A DNA stretch of 64,000 bases from NCBI RefSeq assembly GCF_910589235.1, contig NW_025813668.1, positions 1 to 64,000 of the forward strand, in the 5' to 3' direction. The DNA comes from Vespa crabro (lineage: Eukaryota > Arthropoda > Insecta > Hymenoptera > Vespidae). The stretch's first letter is position 1. The number at the start of each line of letters is the position of its first letter. The notes under the pieces are model-generated. The model made no database searches. It worked only from the letters and a program-made list of their open reading frames with translations, and was not told where the DNA came from. This document shows, one piece after another, positions 11,545-24,502 of this stretch. The position numbers and the translations under genes are program-made.

Positions 11545-13590
11545 TTGCATTTCATAAGATCAAACATCTATTTTATATTGGAATCAAAGTTTCTAACATT
11601 CTTTCATATCGTATATACGATTTTTCGCTCATATACGCGTATCGTCGAAAAACGAAAACTTGAAATCTCGTTCAATTTCAATGATTTTATATTCTATCGA
11701 TGCAGAATAAAGAATATAACAAGAATATAACGTTTTTACTATGTTTAAATACGCGTTTTCATTTGATAATTGTCGAAAAACGTAATCGACATACGCGAAT
11801 TTCGGTATATGCGAAGATAAAATCGTGAAATCTTTAATAATACTTGTGCCACAGTTAGAAAATTGTTACCAATCGATTCAGAACATTGCATTTCATAAGA
11901 TCAAACATCTATTTTATATTGGAATCAAAGTTTTTAACATTCTTTCATATCGTATATACGATTTTTCGCTCATATACGCGTATCGTCGAAAAACGAAAAC
12001 TTGAAATCTCGTTCAATTTCACTGATTTTATATTCTATCGATGCAGAATAAAGAATATAACAAGAATATAACGTTTTTACTATGTTTAAATACGCGTTTT
12101 CATATGATAATTGTCGAAAAACGTAATCGACATACGCGAATTTCGGTATATGCGAAGTTAAAATCGTGAAATCTTTTATAATACTTGTGCCACAGTTAGA
12201 AAAATGTTACCAATCGATTCAGAACATTGCATTTCATAAGATCAAACATCTATTTTATATTGGAATCAAAGTTTTTAACATTCTTTCATATCGTATATAC
12301 GATTTTTCGCTCATATACGCGTATCGTCGAAAAACGAAAACTTGAAATCTCGTTCAATTTCAATGATTTTATATTCTATCGATGCAGAATAAAGAATATA
12401 ACAAGAATATAAGGTTTTTACTATGTTTAAATACGCGTTTTCATATGATAATTGTCGAAAAACGTAATCGACATACGCGAATTTCGGTATATGCGAAGAT
12501 AAAGTCGTGAAATCTTTAATAATACTTGTGCCACAGTTAGAAAATTGTTACCAATCGATTCAGAACATTGCATTTCATAAGATCAAACATCTATTTTATA
12601 TTGGAATCAAAGTTTTTAACATTCTTTCATATCGTATATACGATTTTTCGCTCACATACGCGTATCGTCGAGAAACGAAAACTTGAAATCTCGTTCAATT
12701 TCAATGATTTTATATTCTATCGATGCAGAATAAAGAATATAACAAGAATATAGCGTTTTTACTATGTTTAAATACGCGTTTTCATATGATAATTGTCGAA
12801 AAACGTAATCGACATACGCGAATTTCGGTATATGCGAAGATAAAATCGTGAAATCTTTAATAATACTTGTGCCACAGTTAGAAAAATGTTACCAATCGAT
12901 TCAGAACATTGCATTTCATAAGATCAAACATCTATTTTATATTGGAATCAAAGTTTTTAACATTCTTTCATATCGTATATACGATTTTTCGCTCATATAC
13001 GCGTATCGTCGAAAAACGAAAACTTGAAATCTCGTTCAATTTCAATGATTTTATATTCTATCGATGCAGAATAAAGAATATAACAAGAATATAACGTTTT
13101 TACTATGTTTAAATACGCGTTTTCATATGATAATTGTCGAAAAACGTAATCGACATACGCGAATTTCGGTATATGCGAAGATAAAATCGTGAAATCTTTA
13201 ATAATACCTGTGCCACAGTTAGAAAAATGTTACCAATCGATTCAGAACATTGCATTTCATAAGATCAAACATCTATTTTATATTGGAATCAAAGTTTTTA
13301 ACATTCTTTCATATCGTATATACGATTTTTCGCTCATATACGCGTATCGTCGAAAAACGAAAACTTGAAATCTCCTTCAATTTCAATGATTTTATATTCT
13401 ATCGATGCAGAATAAAGAATATAACAAGAATATAACGTTTTTACTATGTTTAAATACGCGTTTTCATATGATAATTGTCGAAAAACGTAATCGACATACG
13501 CGAATTTCGGTATATGCGAAGATAAAATCGTGAAATCTTTAATAATACTTGTGCCACAGTTAGAAAAATGTTACCAATCGATTCAGAACA
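11545..13590 (+). repeat. Six monomers, relatively diverged cluster
   Basis: The copy at 11545 carries T49C (11593), A219T (11763) and A319T (11863), a set that returns 14 and 17 monomers later at 16319 and 17342. The copies starting at 11886, 12227 and 12568 hold an unusual number of changes: for example A273T at 12158, changes near 12015, 12177, 12414 and 12504, A319T at 12545, and changes near 12655, 12672 and 12753. Unit length stays 341 bp. Confidence 0.85.
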
Positions 13591-16500
13591 TTGCATTTCA
13601 TAAGATCAAACATCTATTTTATATTGGAATCAAAGTTTTTAACATTCTTTCATATCGTGTATACGATTTTTCGCTCATATACGCGTATCGTCGAAAAACG
13701 AAAACTTGAAATCTCGTTCAATTTCAATGATTTTATATTCTATCGATGCAGAATAAAGAATATAACAAGAATATAACGTTTTTACTATGTTTAAATACGC
13801 GTTTTCATATGATAATTGTCGAAAAACGTAATCGACATACGCGAATTTCGGTATATGCGAAGATAAAATCGTGAAATCTTTAATAATACTTGTGCCACTG
13901 TTAGAAAAATGTTACCAATCGATTCAGAACATTGCATTTCATAAGATAAAACATCTATTTTATATTGAAATCAAAGTTTTTAACAATCTTTCATATCGTA
14001 TATACGATTTTTCGCTCATATACGCGTATCGTCGAAAAACGAAAACTTGAAATCTCGTTCAATTTCAATGATTTTATATTCTATCGATGCAGAATAAAGA
14101 ATATAACAAGAATATAACGTTTTTACTATGTTTAAATACGCGTTTTCATATGATAATTGTCGAAAAACGTAATCGACATACGCGAATTTCGGTATATGCG
14201 AAGATAAAATCGTGAAATCTTTAATAATACTTGTGCCACAGTTAGAAAAATGTTACCAATCGATTCAGAACATTGCATTTCATAAGATCGAACATCTATT
14301 TTATATTGGAATCAAAGTTTTTAACATTCTTTCATATCGTATATACGATTTTTCGCTCATATACTCGTATCGTCGAAAAACGAAAACTTGAAATCTCGTT
14401 CAATTTCAATGATTTTATATTCTATCGATGCAGAATAAAGAATATAACAAGAATATAACGTTTTTACTATGTTTAAATACGCGTTTTCATATGATAATTG
14501 TCGAAAAACGTAATCGACATACGCGAATTTCGGTATATGCGAAGATAAAATCGTGAAATCTTTAATAATACTTGTGCCACAGTTAGAAAAATGTTACCAA
14601 TCGATTCAGAACATTGCATTTCATAAGATCAAACATCTATTTTATATTGGAATCAAAGTTTTTAACATTCTTTCATATCGTATATACGATTTTTCGCTCA
14701 TATACGCGTATCGTCGAAAAACGAAAACTTGAAATCTCGTTCAATTTCAATGATTTTATATTCTATCGATGCAGAATAAAGAATATAACAAGAATATAAC
14801 GTTTTTACTATGTTTAAATACGCGTTTTCATATGATAATTGTCGAAAAACGTAATCGACATACGCGAATTTCGGTATATGCGAAGTTAAAATCGTGAAAT
14901 CTTTAATAATACTTGTGCCACAGTTAGAAAAATGTTACCAATCGATTCAGAACATTGCATTTCATAAGATCAAACATCTATTTTATATTGGAATCAAAGT
15001 TTTTAACTTTCTTTCATATCGTATATACGATTTTTCGCTCATATACGCGTATCGTCGAAAAACGAAAACTTGAAATCTCGTTCAATTTCAAAGATTTTAT
15101 ATTCTATCGATGCAGAATAAAGAATATAACAAGAATATAACGTTTTTACTATGTTTAAATACGCGTTTTCATATGATAATTGTCGAAAAACTTAATCGAC
15201 ATACGCGAATTTCGGTATATGCGAAGATAAAATCGTGAAATCTTTATTAATACTTGTGCCACAGTTAGAAAAATGTTACCAATCGATTCAGAACATTGCA
15301 TTTCATAAGATCAAACATCTATTTTATATTGGAATCAAAGTTTTTAACATTCTTTCATATCGTATATACGAATTTTCGCTCATATACGCGTATCGTCGAA
15401 AAACGAAAACTTGAAATCTCGTTCAATTTCAATGATTTTATATTCTATCGATGCAGAATAAAGAATATAACAAGAATATAACGTTTTTACTATGTTTAAA
15501 TACGCGTTTTCATATGATAATTGTCGAAAAACGTAATCGACATACGCGAATTTCGGTATATGCGAAGTTAAAATCTTGAAATCTTTAATAATACTTGTGC
15601 CACAGTTAGAAAAATGTTACCAATCGATTCAGAACATTGCATTTCATAAGATCAAACATCTATTTTATATTGGAATCAAAGTTTTTAACTTTCTTTCATA
15701 TCGTATATACGATTTTTCGCTCATATACGCGTATCGTCGAAAAACGAAAACTTGAAATCTCGTTCAATTTCAATGATTTTATATTCTATCGATGCAGAAT
15801 AAAGAATATAACAAGAATATAACGTTTTTACTATGTTTAAATACGCGTTTTCATATGATAATTGTCGAAAAACGTAATCGACATACGCGAATTTCGGTAT
15901 ATGCGAAGATAAAATCGTGAAATCTTTAATAATACTTGTGCCACAGTTAGAAAAATGTTACCAATCGATTCAGAACATTGCATTTCATAAGATCGAACAT
16001 CTATTTTATATTGGAATCAAAGTTTTTAACATTCTTTCATATCGTATATACGATTTTTCGCTCATATACGCGTATCGTCGAAAAACGAAAACTTGAAATC
16101 TCGTTCAATTTCAATGATTTTATATTCTATCGATGCAGAATAAAGAATATAACAAGAATATAACGTTTTTACTATGTTTAAATACGCGTTTTCATATGAT
16201 AATTGTCGAAAAACGTAATCGACATACGCGAATTTCGGTATATGCGAAGATAAAATCGTGAAATCTTTAATAATACTTGTGCCACAGTTAGAAAAATGTT
16301 ACCAATCGATTCAGAACATTGCATTTCATAAGATCAAACATCTATTTTATATTGGAATCAAAGTTTCTAACATTCTTTCATATCGTATATACGATTTTTC
16401 GCTCATATACGCGTATCGTCGAAAAACGAAAACTTGAAATCTCGTTCAATTTCAATGATTTTATATTCTATCGATGCAGAATAAAGAATATAACAAGAAT

Positions 16501-18705
16501 ATAACGTTTTTACTATGTTTAAATACGCGTTTTCATTTGATAATTGTCGAAAAACGTAATCGACATACGCGAATTTCGGTATATGCGAAGATAAAATCGT
16601 GAAATCTTTAATAATACTTGTGCCACAGTTAGAAAATTGTTACCAATCGATTCAGAACATTGCATTTCATAAGATCAAACATCTATTTTATATTGGAATC
16701 AAAGTTTTTAACATTCTTTCATATCGTATATACGATTTTTCGCTCATATACGCGTATCGTCGAAAAACGAAAACTTGAAATCTCGTTCAATTTCAATGAT
16801 TGTATATTCTATCGATGCAGAATAAAGAATATAACAAGAATATAACGTTTTTACTATGTTTAAATACGCGTTTTCATATGATAATTGTCGAAAAACGTAA
16901 TCGACATACGCGAATTTCGGTATATGCGAAGATAAAATCGTGAAATCTTTAATAATACTTGTGCCACAGTTAGAAAAATGTTACCAATCGATTCAGAACA
17001 TTGCATTTCATAAGATCGAACATCTATTTTATATTGGAATCAAAGTTTTTAACATTCTTTCATATCGTATATACGATTTTTCGCTCATATACGCGTATCG
17101 TCGAAAAACGAAAACTTGAAATCTCGTTCAATTTCAATGATTTTATATTCTATCGATGCAGAATAAAGAATATAACAAGAATATAACGTTTTTACTATGT
17201 TTAAATACGCGTTTTCATATGATAATTGTCGAAAAACGTAATCGACATACGCGAATTTCGGTATATGCGAAGATAAAATCGTGAAATCTTTAATAATACT
17301 TGTGCCACAGTTAGAAAAATGTTACCAATCGATTCAGAACATTGCATTTCATAAGATCAAACATCTATTTTATATTGGAATCAAAGTTTCTAACATTCTT
17401 TCATATCGTATATACGATTTTTCGCTCATATACGCGTATCGTCGAAAAACGAAAACTTGAAATCTCGTTCAATTTCAATGATTTTATATTCTATCGATGC
17501 AGAATAAAGAATATAACAAGAATATAACGTTTTTACTATGTTTAAATACGCGTTTTCATTTGATAATTGTCGAAAAACGTAATCGACATACGCGAATTTC
17601 GGTATATGCGAAGATAAAATCGTGAAATCTTTAATAATACTTGTGCCACAGTTAGAAAATTGTTACCAATCGATTCAGAACATTGCATTTCATAAGATCA
17701 AACATCTATTTTATATTGGAATCAAAGTTTTTAACATTCTTTCATATCGTATATACGATTTTTCGCTCATATACGCGTATCGTCGAAAAACGAAAACTTG
17801 AAATCTCGTTCAATTTCAATGATTGTATATTCTATCGATGCAGAATAAAGAATATAACAAGAATATAACGTTTTTACTATGTTTAAATACGCGTTTTCAT
17901 ATGATAATTGTCGAAAAACGTAATCGACATACGCGAATTTCGGTATATGCGAAGATAAAATCGTGAAATCTTTAATAATACTTGTGCCACTGTTAGAAAA
18001 ATGTTACCAATCGATTCAGAACATTGCATTTCATAAGATCAAACATCTATTTTATATTGGAATCAAAGTTTTTAACATTCTTTCATATCGTATATACGAT
18101 TTTTCGCTCATATACGCGTATCGTCGAAAAACGAAAACTTGAAATCTCGTTCAATTTCAATGATTTTATATTCTATCGATGCAGAATAAAGAATATAACA
18201 AGAATATAACGTTTTTACTATGTTTAAATACGCGTTTTCATATGATAATTGTCGAAAAACGTAATCGACATACGCGAATTTCGGTATATGCGAAGATAAA
18301 ATCGTGAAATCTTTAATAATACTTGTGCCACAGTTAGAAAAATGTTACCAATCGATTCAGAACATTGCATTTCATAAGATCGAACATCTATTTTATATTG
18401 GAATCAAAGTTTTTAACAATCTTTCATATCGTATATACGATTTTTCGCTCATATACTCGTATCGTCGAAAAACGAAAACTTGAAATCTCGATCAATTTCA
18501 ATGATTTTATATTCTATCGATGCAGAATAAAGAATATAACAAGAATATAACGTTTTTACTATGTTTAAATACGCGTTTTCATATGATAATTGTCGAAAAA
18601 CGTAATCGACATACGCGAATTTCGGTATATGCGAAGATAAAATCGTGAAATCTTTAATAATACTTGTGCCACAGTTAGAAAAATGTTACCAATCGATTCA
18701 GAACA
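13591..18705 (+). repeat. Block with 2-, 3- and 12-monomer duplications
   Basis: Fifteen copies with three overlapping duplications. (1) A273T then A54T recurs two monomers apart (14886/15008 and 15568/15690). (2) A three-monomer unit starting at 15978 recurs at 17001: A18G (15995, 17018), T49C (16367, 17390), A219T (16537, 17560), A319T (16637, 17660), then TTGTATATT in place of TTTTATATT near 16802 and 17825. (3) A309T (13899, 17991) followed by A18G (14290, 18382) and G93T (14365, 18457) recurs 12 monomers (4092 bp) apart. Confidence 0.88.
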
Positions 18706-20069
18706 TTGCATTTCATAAGATCAAACATCTATTTTATATTGGAATCAAAGTTTTTAACAATCTTTCATATCGTATATACGATTTTTCGCTCATATACGCG
18801 TATCGTCGAAAAACGAAAACTTGAAATCTCGTTCAATTTCAATGATTTTATATTCTATCAATGCAGAATAAAGAATATAACAAGAATATAACGTTTTTAC
18901 TATGTTTAAATACGCGTTTTCATATGATAATTGTCGAAAAACGTAATCGACATACGCGAATTTCGGTATATGCGAAGATAAAATCGTGAAATCTTTAATA
19001 ATACTTGTGCCACAGTTAGAAAAATGTTACCAATCGATTCAGAACATTGCATTTCATAAGATCAAACATCTATTTTATATTGGAATCAAAGTTTTTAACA
19101 TTCTTTCATATCGTATATACGATTTTTCGCTCATATACGCGTATCGTCGAAAAACGAAAACTTGAAATCTCGTTCAATTTCAATGATTTTATATTCTATC
19201 GATGCAGAATAAAGAATATAACAAGAATATAACGTTTTTACTATGTTTAAATACGCGTTTTCATATGATAATTGTCGAAAAACGTAATCGACATACGCGA
19301 ATTTCGGTATATGCGAAGATAAAATCGTGAAATCTTTAATAATACTTGTGCCACAGTTAGAAAAATGTTACCAATCGATTCAGAACATTGCATTTCATAA
19401 GATCAAACATCTATTTTATATTGGAATCAAAGTTTTTAACATTCTTTCATATCGTATATACGATTTTTCGCTCATATACGCGTATCGTCGAAAAACGAAA
19501 ACTTGAAATCTCGTTCAATTTCAATGATTTTATATTCTATCGATGCAGAATAAAGAATATAACAAGAATATAACGTTTTTACTATGTTTAAATACGCGTT
19601 TTCATATGATAATTGTCGAAAAACCTAATCGACATACGCGAATTTCGGTATATGCGAAGATAAAATCGTGAAATCTTTAATAATACTTGTGCCACAGTTA
19701 GAAAAATGTTACCAATCGATTCAGAACATTGCATTTCATAAGATCAAACATCTATTTTATATTGGAATCAAAGTTTTTAAAATTCTTTCATATCGTATAT
19801 ACGATTTTTCGCTCATATTCGCGTATCGTCGAAAAACGAAAACTTGAAATCTCGTTCAATTTCAATGATTTTATATTCTATCGATGCAGAATAAAGAATA
19901 TAACAAGAATATAACGTTTTTACTATGTTTAAATACGCGTTTTCATATGATAATTGTCGAAAAACGTAATCGACATACGCGAATTTCGGTATATGCGAAG
20001 ATAAAATCGTGAAATCTTTAATAATACTTGTGCCACAGTTAGAAAAATGTTACTAATCGATTCAGAACA
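18706..20069 (+). repeat. Four satellite monomers
   Basis: Markers are T55A at 18760 (also in the copy before, at 18419), G155A at 18860, G238C at 19625, C53A at 19781 and A91T at 19819. No internal period is evident. Confidence 0.9.
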
Positions 20070-23000
20070 TTGCATTTCATAAGATCAAACATCTATTTTA
20101 TATTGGAATCAAAGTTTTTAACATTCTTTCATATCGTATATACGATTTTTCGCTCATATACGCGTATCGTCGAAAAACGAAAACTTGAAATCTCGTTCAA
20201 TTTCAATGATTTTATATTCTATCGATGCAGAATAAAGAATATAACAAGAATATAACGTTTTTGCTATGTTTAAATACGCGTTTTCATATGATAATTGTCG
20301 AAAAACGTAATCGACATACGCGAATTTCGGTATATGCGAAGATAAAATCGTGAAATCTTTAATAATACTTGTGCCACAGTTAGAAAAATGTTACCAATCG
20401 ATTCAGAACATTGCATTTCATAAGATCAAACATCTATTTTATATTGGAATCAAAGTTTTTAACATTCTTTCATATCGTATATACGATTTTTCGCTCATAT
20501 ACGCGTATCGTCGAAAAACGAAAACTTGAAATCTCGTTCAATTTCAATGATTTTATATTCTATCGATGCAGAATAAAGAATATAACAAGAATATAACGTT
20601 TTTACTATGTTTAAATACGCGTTTTCATATGATAATTGTCGAAAAACGTAATCGACATACGCGAATTTCGGTATATGCGAAGATAAAATCGTGAAATCTT
20701 TAATAATACTTGTGCCACAGTTAGAAAAATGTTACCAATCGATTCAGAACATTGCATTTCATAAGATCAAACATCTATTTTATATTGGAATCAAAGTTTT
20801 TAACATTCTTTCATATCGTATATACGATTTTTCGCTCATATACGCGTATCGTCGAAAAACGAAAACTTGAAATCTCGTTCAATTTCAATGATTTTATATT
20901 CTATCGTTGCAGAATAAAGATAATAACAAGAATATAACGTTTTTACTATGTTTAAATACGCGTTTTCATATGATAATTGTCGAAAAACGTAATCGACATA
21001 CGCGAATTTCGGTATATGCGAAGATAAAATCGTGAAATCTTTAATAATACTTGTGCCACAGTTAGAAAAATGTTACCAATCGATTCAGAACATTGCATTT
21101 CATAAGATCAAACATCTATTTTATATTGGAATCAAAGTTTTTAACATTCTTTCATATCGTATATACGATTTTTCGCTCATATACGCGTATCGTCGAAAAA
21201 CGAAAACTTGAAATCTCGTTCAATTTCAATGATTTTATATTCTATCGATGCAGAATAAAGAATATAACAAGAATATAACGTTTTTACTATGTTTAAATAC
21301 GCGTTTTCATATGATAATTGTCGAAAAACGTAATCGACATACGCGAATTTCGGTATATGCGAAGATAAAATCGTGAAATCTTTAATAATACTTGTGCCAC
21401 AGTTAGAAAAATGTTACCAATCGATTCAGAACATTGCATTTCATAAGATCAAACATCTATTTTATATTGGAATCAAAGTTTTTAACATTCTTTCATATCG
21501 TATATACGATTTTTCGCTCATATACGCGTATCGTCGAAAAACGAAAACTTGAAATCTCGTTCAATTTCAATGATTTTATATTCTATCGATGCAGAATAAA
21601 GAATATAACAAGAATATAACGTTTTTACTATGTTTAAATACGCGTTTTCATATGATAATTGTCGAAAAACGTAATCGACATACGCGAATTTCGGTATATG
21701 CGAAGATAAAATCGTGAAATCTTTAATAATACTTGTGCCACAGTTAGAAAAATGTTACCAATCGATTCAGAACATTGCATTTCATAAGATCAAACATCTA
21801 TTTTATATTGGAATCAAAGTTTTTAACATTCTTTCATATCGTATATACGATTTTTCGCTCATATACGCGTATCGTCGAAAAACGAAAACTTGAAATCTCG
21901 TTCAATTTCAATGATTTTATATTCTATCGTTGCAGAATAAAGAATATAACAAGAATATAACGTTTTTACTATGTTTAAATACGCGTTTTCATATGATAAT
22001 TGTCGAAAAACGTAATCGACATACGCGAATTTCGGTATATGCGAAGATAAAATCGTGAAATCTTTAATAATACTTGTGCCACAGTTAGAAAAATGTTACC
22101 AATCGATTCAGAACATTACATTTCATAAGATCAAACATCTATTTTATATTGGAATCAAAGTTTTTAACATTCTTTCATATCGTATATACGATTTTTCGCT
22201 CTTATACGCGTATCGTCGAAAAACGAAAACTTGAAATCTCGTTCAATTTCAATGATTTTATATTCTATCGATGCAGAATAAAGAATATAACAAGAATATA
22301 ACGTTTTTACTATGTTTAAATACGCGTTTTCATATGATAATTGTCGAAAAACGTAATCGACATACGCGAATTTCGGTATATGCGAAGATAAAATCGTGAA
22401 ATCTTTAATAATACTTGTGCCACAGTTAGAAAAATGTTACCAATCGATTCAGAACATTGCATTTCATAAGATCAAACATCTATTTTATATTGGAATCAAA
22501 GTTTTTAACATTCTTTCATATCGTATATACGATTTTTCGCTCATATACGCGTATCGTCGAAAAACGAAAACTTGAAATCTCGTTCAATTTCAATGATTTT
22601 ATATTCTATCGATGCAGAATAAAGAATATAACAAGAATATAACGTTTTTGCTATGTTTAAATACGCGTTTTCATATGATAATTGTCGAAAAACGTAATTG
22701 ACATACGCGAATTTCGGTATATGCGAAGATAAAATCGTGAAATCTTTAATAATACTTGTGCCACAGTTAGAAAAATGTTTCCAATCGATTCAGAACATTG
22801 CATTTCATAAGATCAAACATCTATTTTATATTGGAATCAAAGTTTTTAACATTCTTTCATATCGTATATACGATTTTTCGCTCATATACGCGTATCGTCG
22901 AAAAACGAAAACTTGAAATCTCGTTCAATTTCAATGATTTTATATTCTATCGATGCAGAATAAAGAATATAACAAGAATATAACGTTTTTACTATGTTTA

Positions 23001-24502
23001 AATACGCGTTTTCATATGATAATTGTCGAAAAACGTAATCGACATACGCGAATTTCGGTATATGCGAAGATAAAATCGTGAAATCTTTAATAATACTTGT
23101 GCCACAGTTAGAAAAATGTTACCAATCGATTCAGAACATTGCATTTCATAAGATCAAACATCTATTTTATATTGGAATCAAAGTTTTTAACATTCTTTCA
23201 TATCGTATATACGATTTTTCGCTCATATACGCGTATCGTCGAAAAACGAAAACTTGAAATCTCGTTCAATTTCAATGATTTTATATTCTATCGTTGCAGA
23301 ATAAAGATAATAACAAGAATATAACGTTTTTACTATGTTTAAATACGCGTTTTCATATGATAATTGTCGAAAAACGTAATCGACATACGCGAATTTCGGT
23401 ATATGCGAAGATAAAATCGTGAAATCTTTAATAATACTTGTGCCACAGTTAGAAAAATGTTACCAATCGATTCAGAACATTGCATTTCATAAGATCAAAC
23501 ATCTATTTTATATTGGAATCAAAGTTTTTAACATTCTTTCATATCGTATATACGATTTTTCGCTCATATACGCGTATCGTCGAAAAACGAAAACTTGAAA
23601 TCTCGTTCAATTTCAATGATTTTATATTCTATCGATGCAGAATAAAGAATATAACAAGAATATAACGTTTTCACTATGTTTAAATACGCGTTTTCATATG
23701 ATAATTGTCGAAAAACGTAATCGACATACGCGAATTTCGGTATATGCGAAGATAAAATCGTGAAATCTTTAATAATACTTGTGCCACAGTTAGAAAAATG
23801 TTACCAATCGATTCAGAACATTGCATTTCATAAGATCAAACATCTATTTTATATTGGAATCAAAGTTTTTAACATTCTTTCATATCGTATATACGATTTT
23901 TCGCTCATATACGCGTATCGTCGAAAAACGAAAACTTGAAATCTCGTTCAATTTCAATGATTTTATATTCTATCGATGCAGAATAAAGAATATAACAAGA
24001 ATATAACGTTTTTACTATGTTTAAATACGCGTTTTCATATGATAATTGTCGAAAAACGTAATCGACATACGCGAATTTCGGTATATGCGAAGATAAAATC
24101 GTGAAATCTTTAATAATACTTGTGCCACAGTTAGAAAAATGTTACCAATCGATTCAGAACATTGCATTTCATAAGATCAAACATCTATTTTATATTGGAA
24201 TCAAAGTTTTTAACATTCTTTCATATCGTATATACGATTTTTCGCTCATATACGCGTATCGTCGAAAAACGAAAACTTGAAATCTCGTTCAATTTCAATG
24301 ATTTTATATTCTATCGTTGCAGAATAAAGAATATAACAAGAATATAACGTTTTTACTATGTTTAAATACGCGTTTTCATATGATAATTGTCGAAAAACGT
24401 AATCGACATACGCGAATTTCGGTATATGCGAAGATAAAATCGTGAAATCTTTAATAATACTTGTGCCACAGTTAGAAAAATGTTACCAATCGATTCAGAA
24501 CA
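20070..24502 (+). repeat. Higher-order block: 7-monomer period (2387 bp)
   Basis: Thirteen copies. Three marker sets recur at exactly 2387 bp: A194G at 20263 and 22650; A156T with a two-base change at monomer 170-171 at 20907/20921-20922 and 23294/23308-23309; A156T alone at 21930 and 24317. Private changes in the first or second half (near 20054, 22118, 22202, 22699, 22780) show that the two halves have diverged a little since duplication. Confidence 0.92.
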
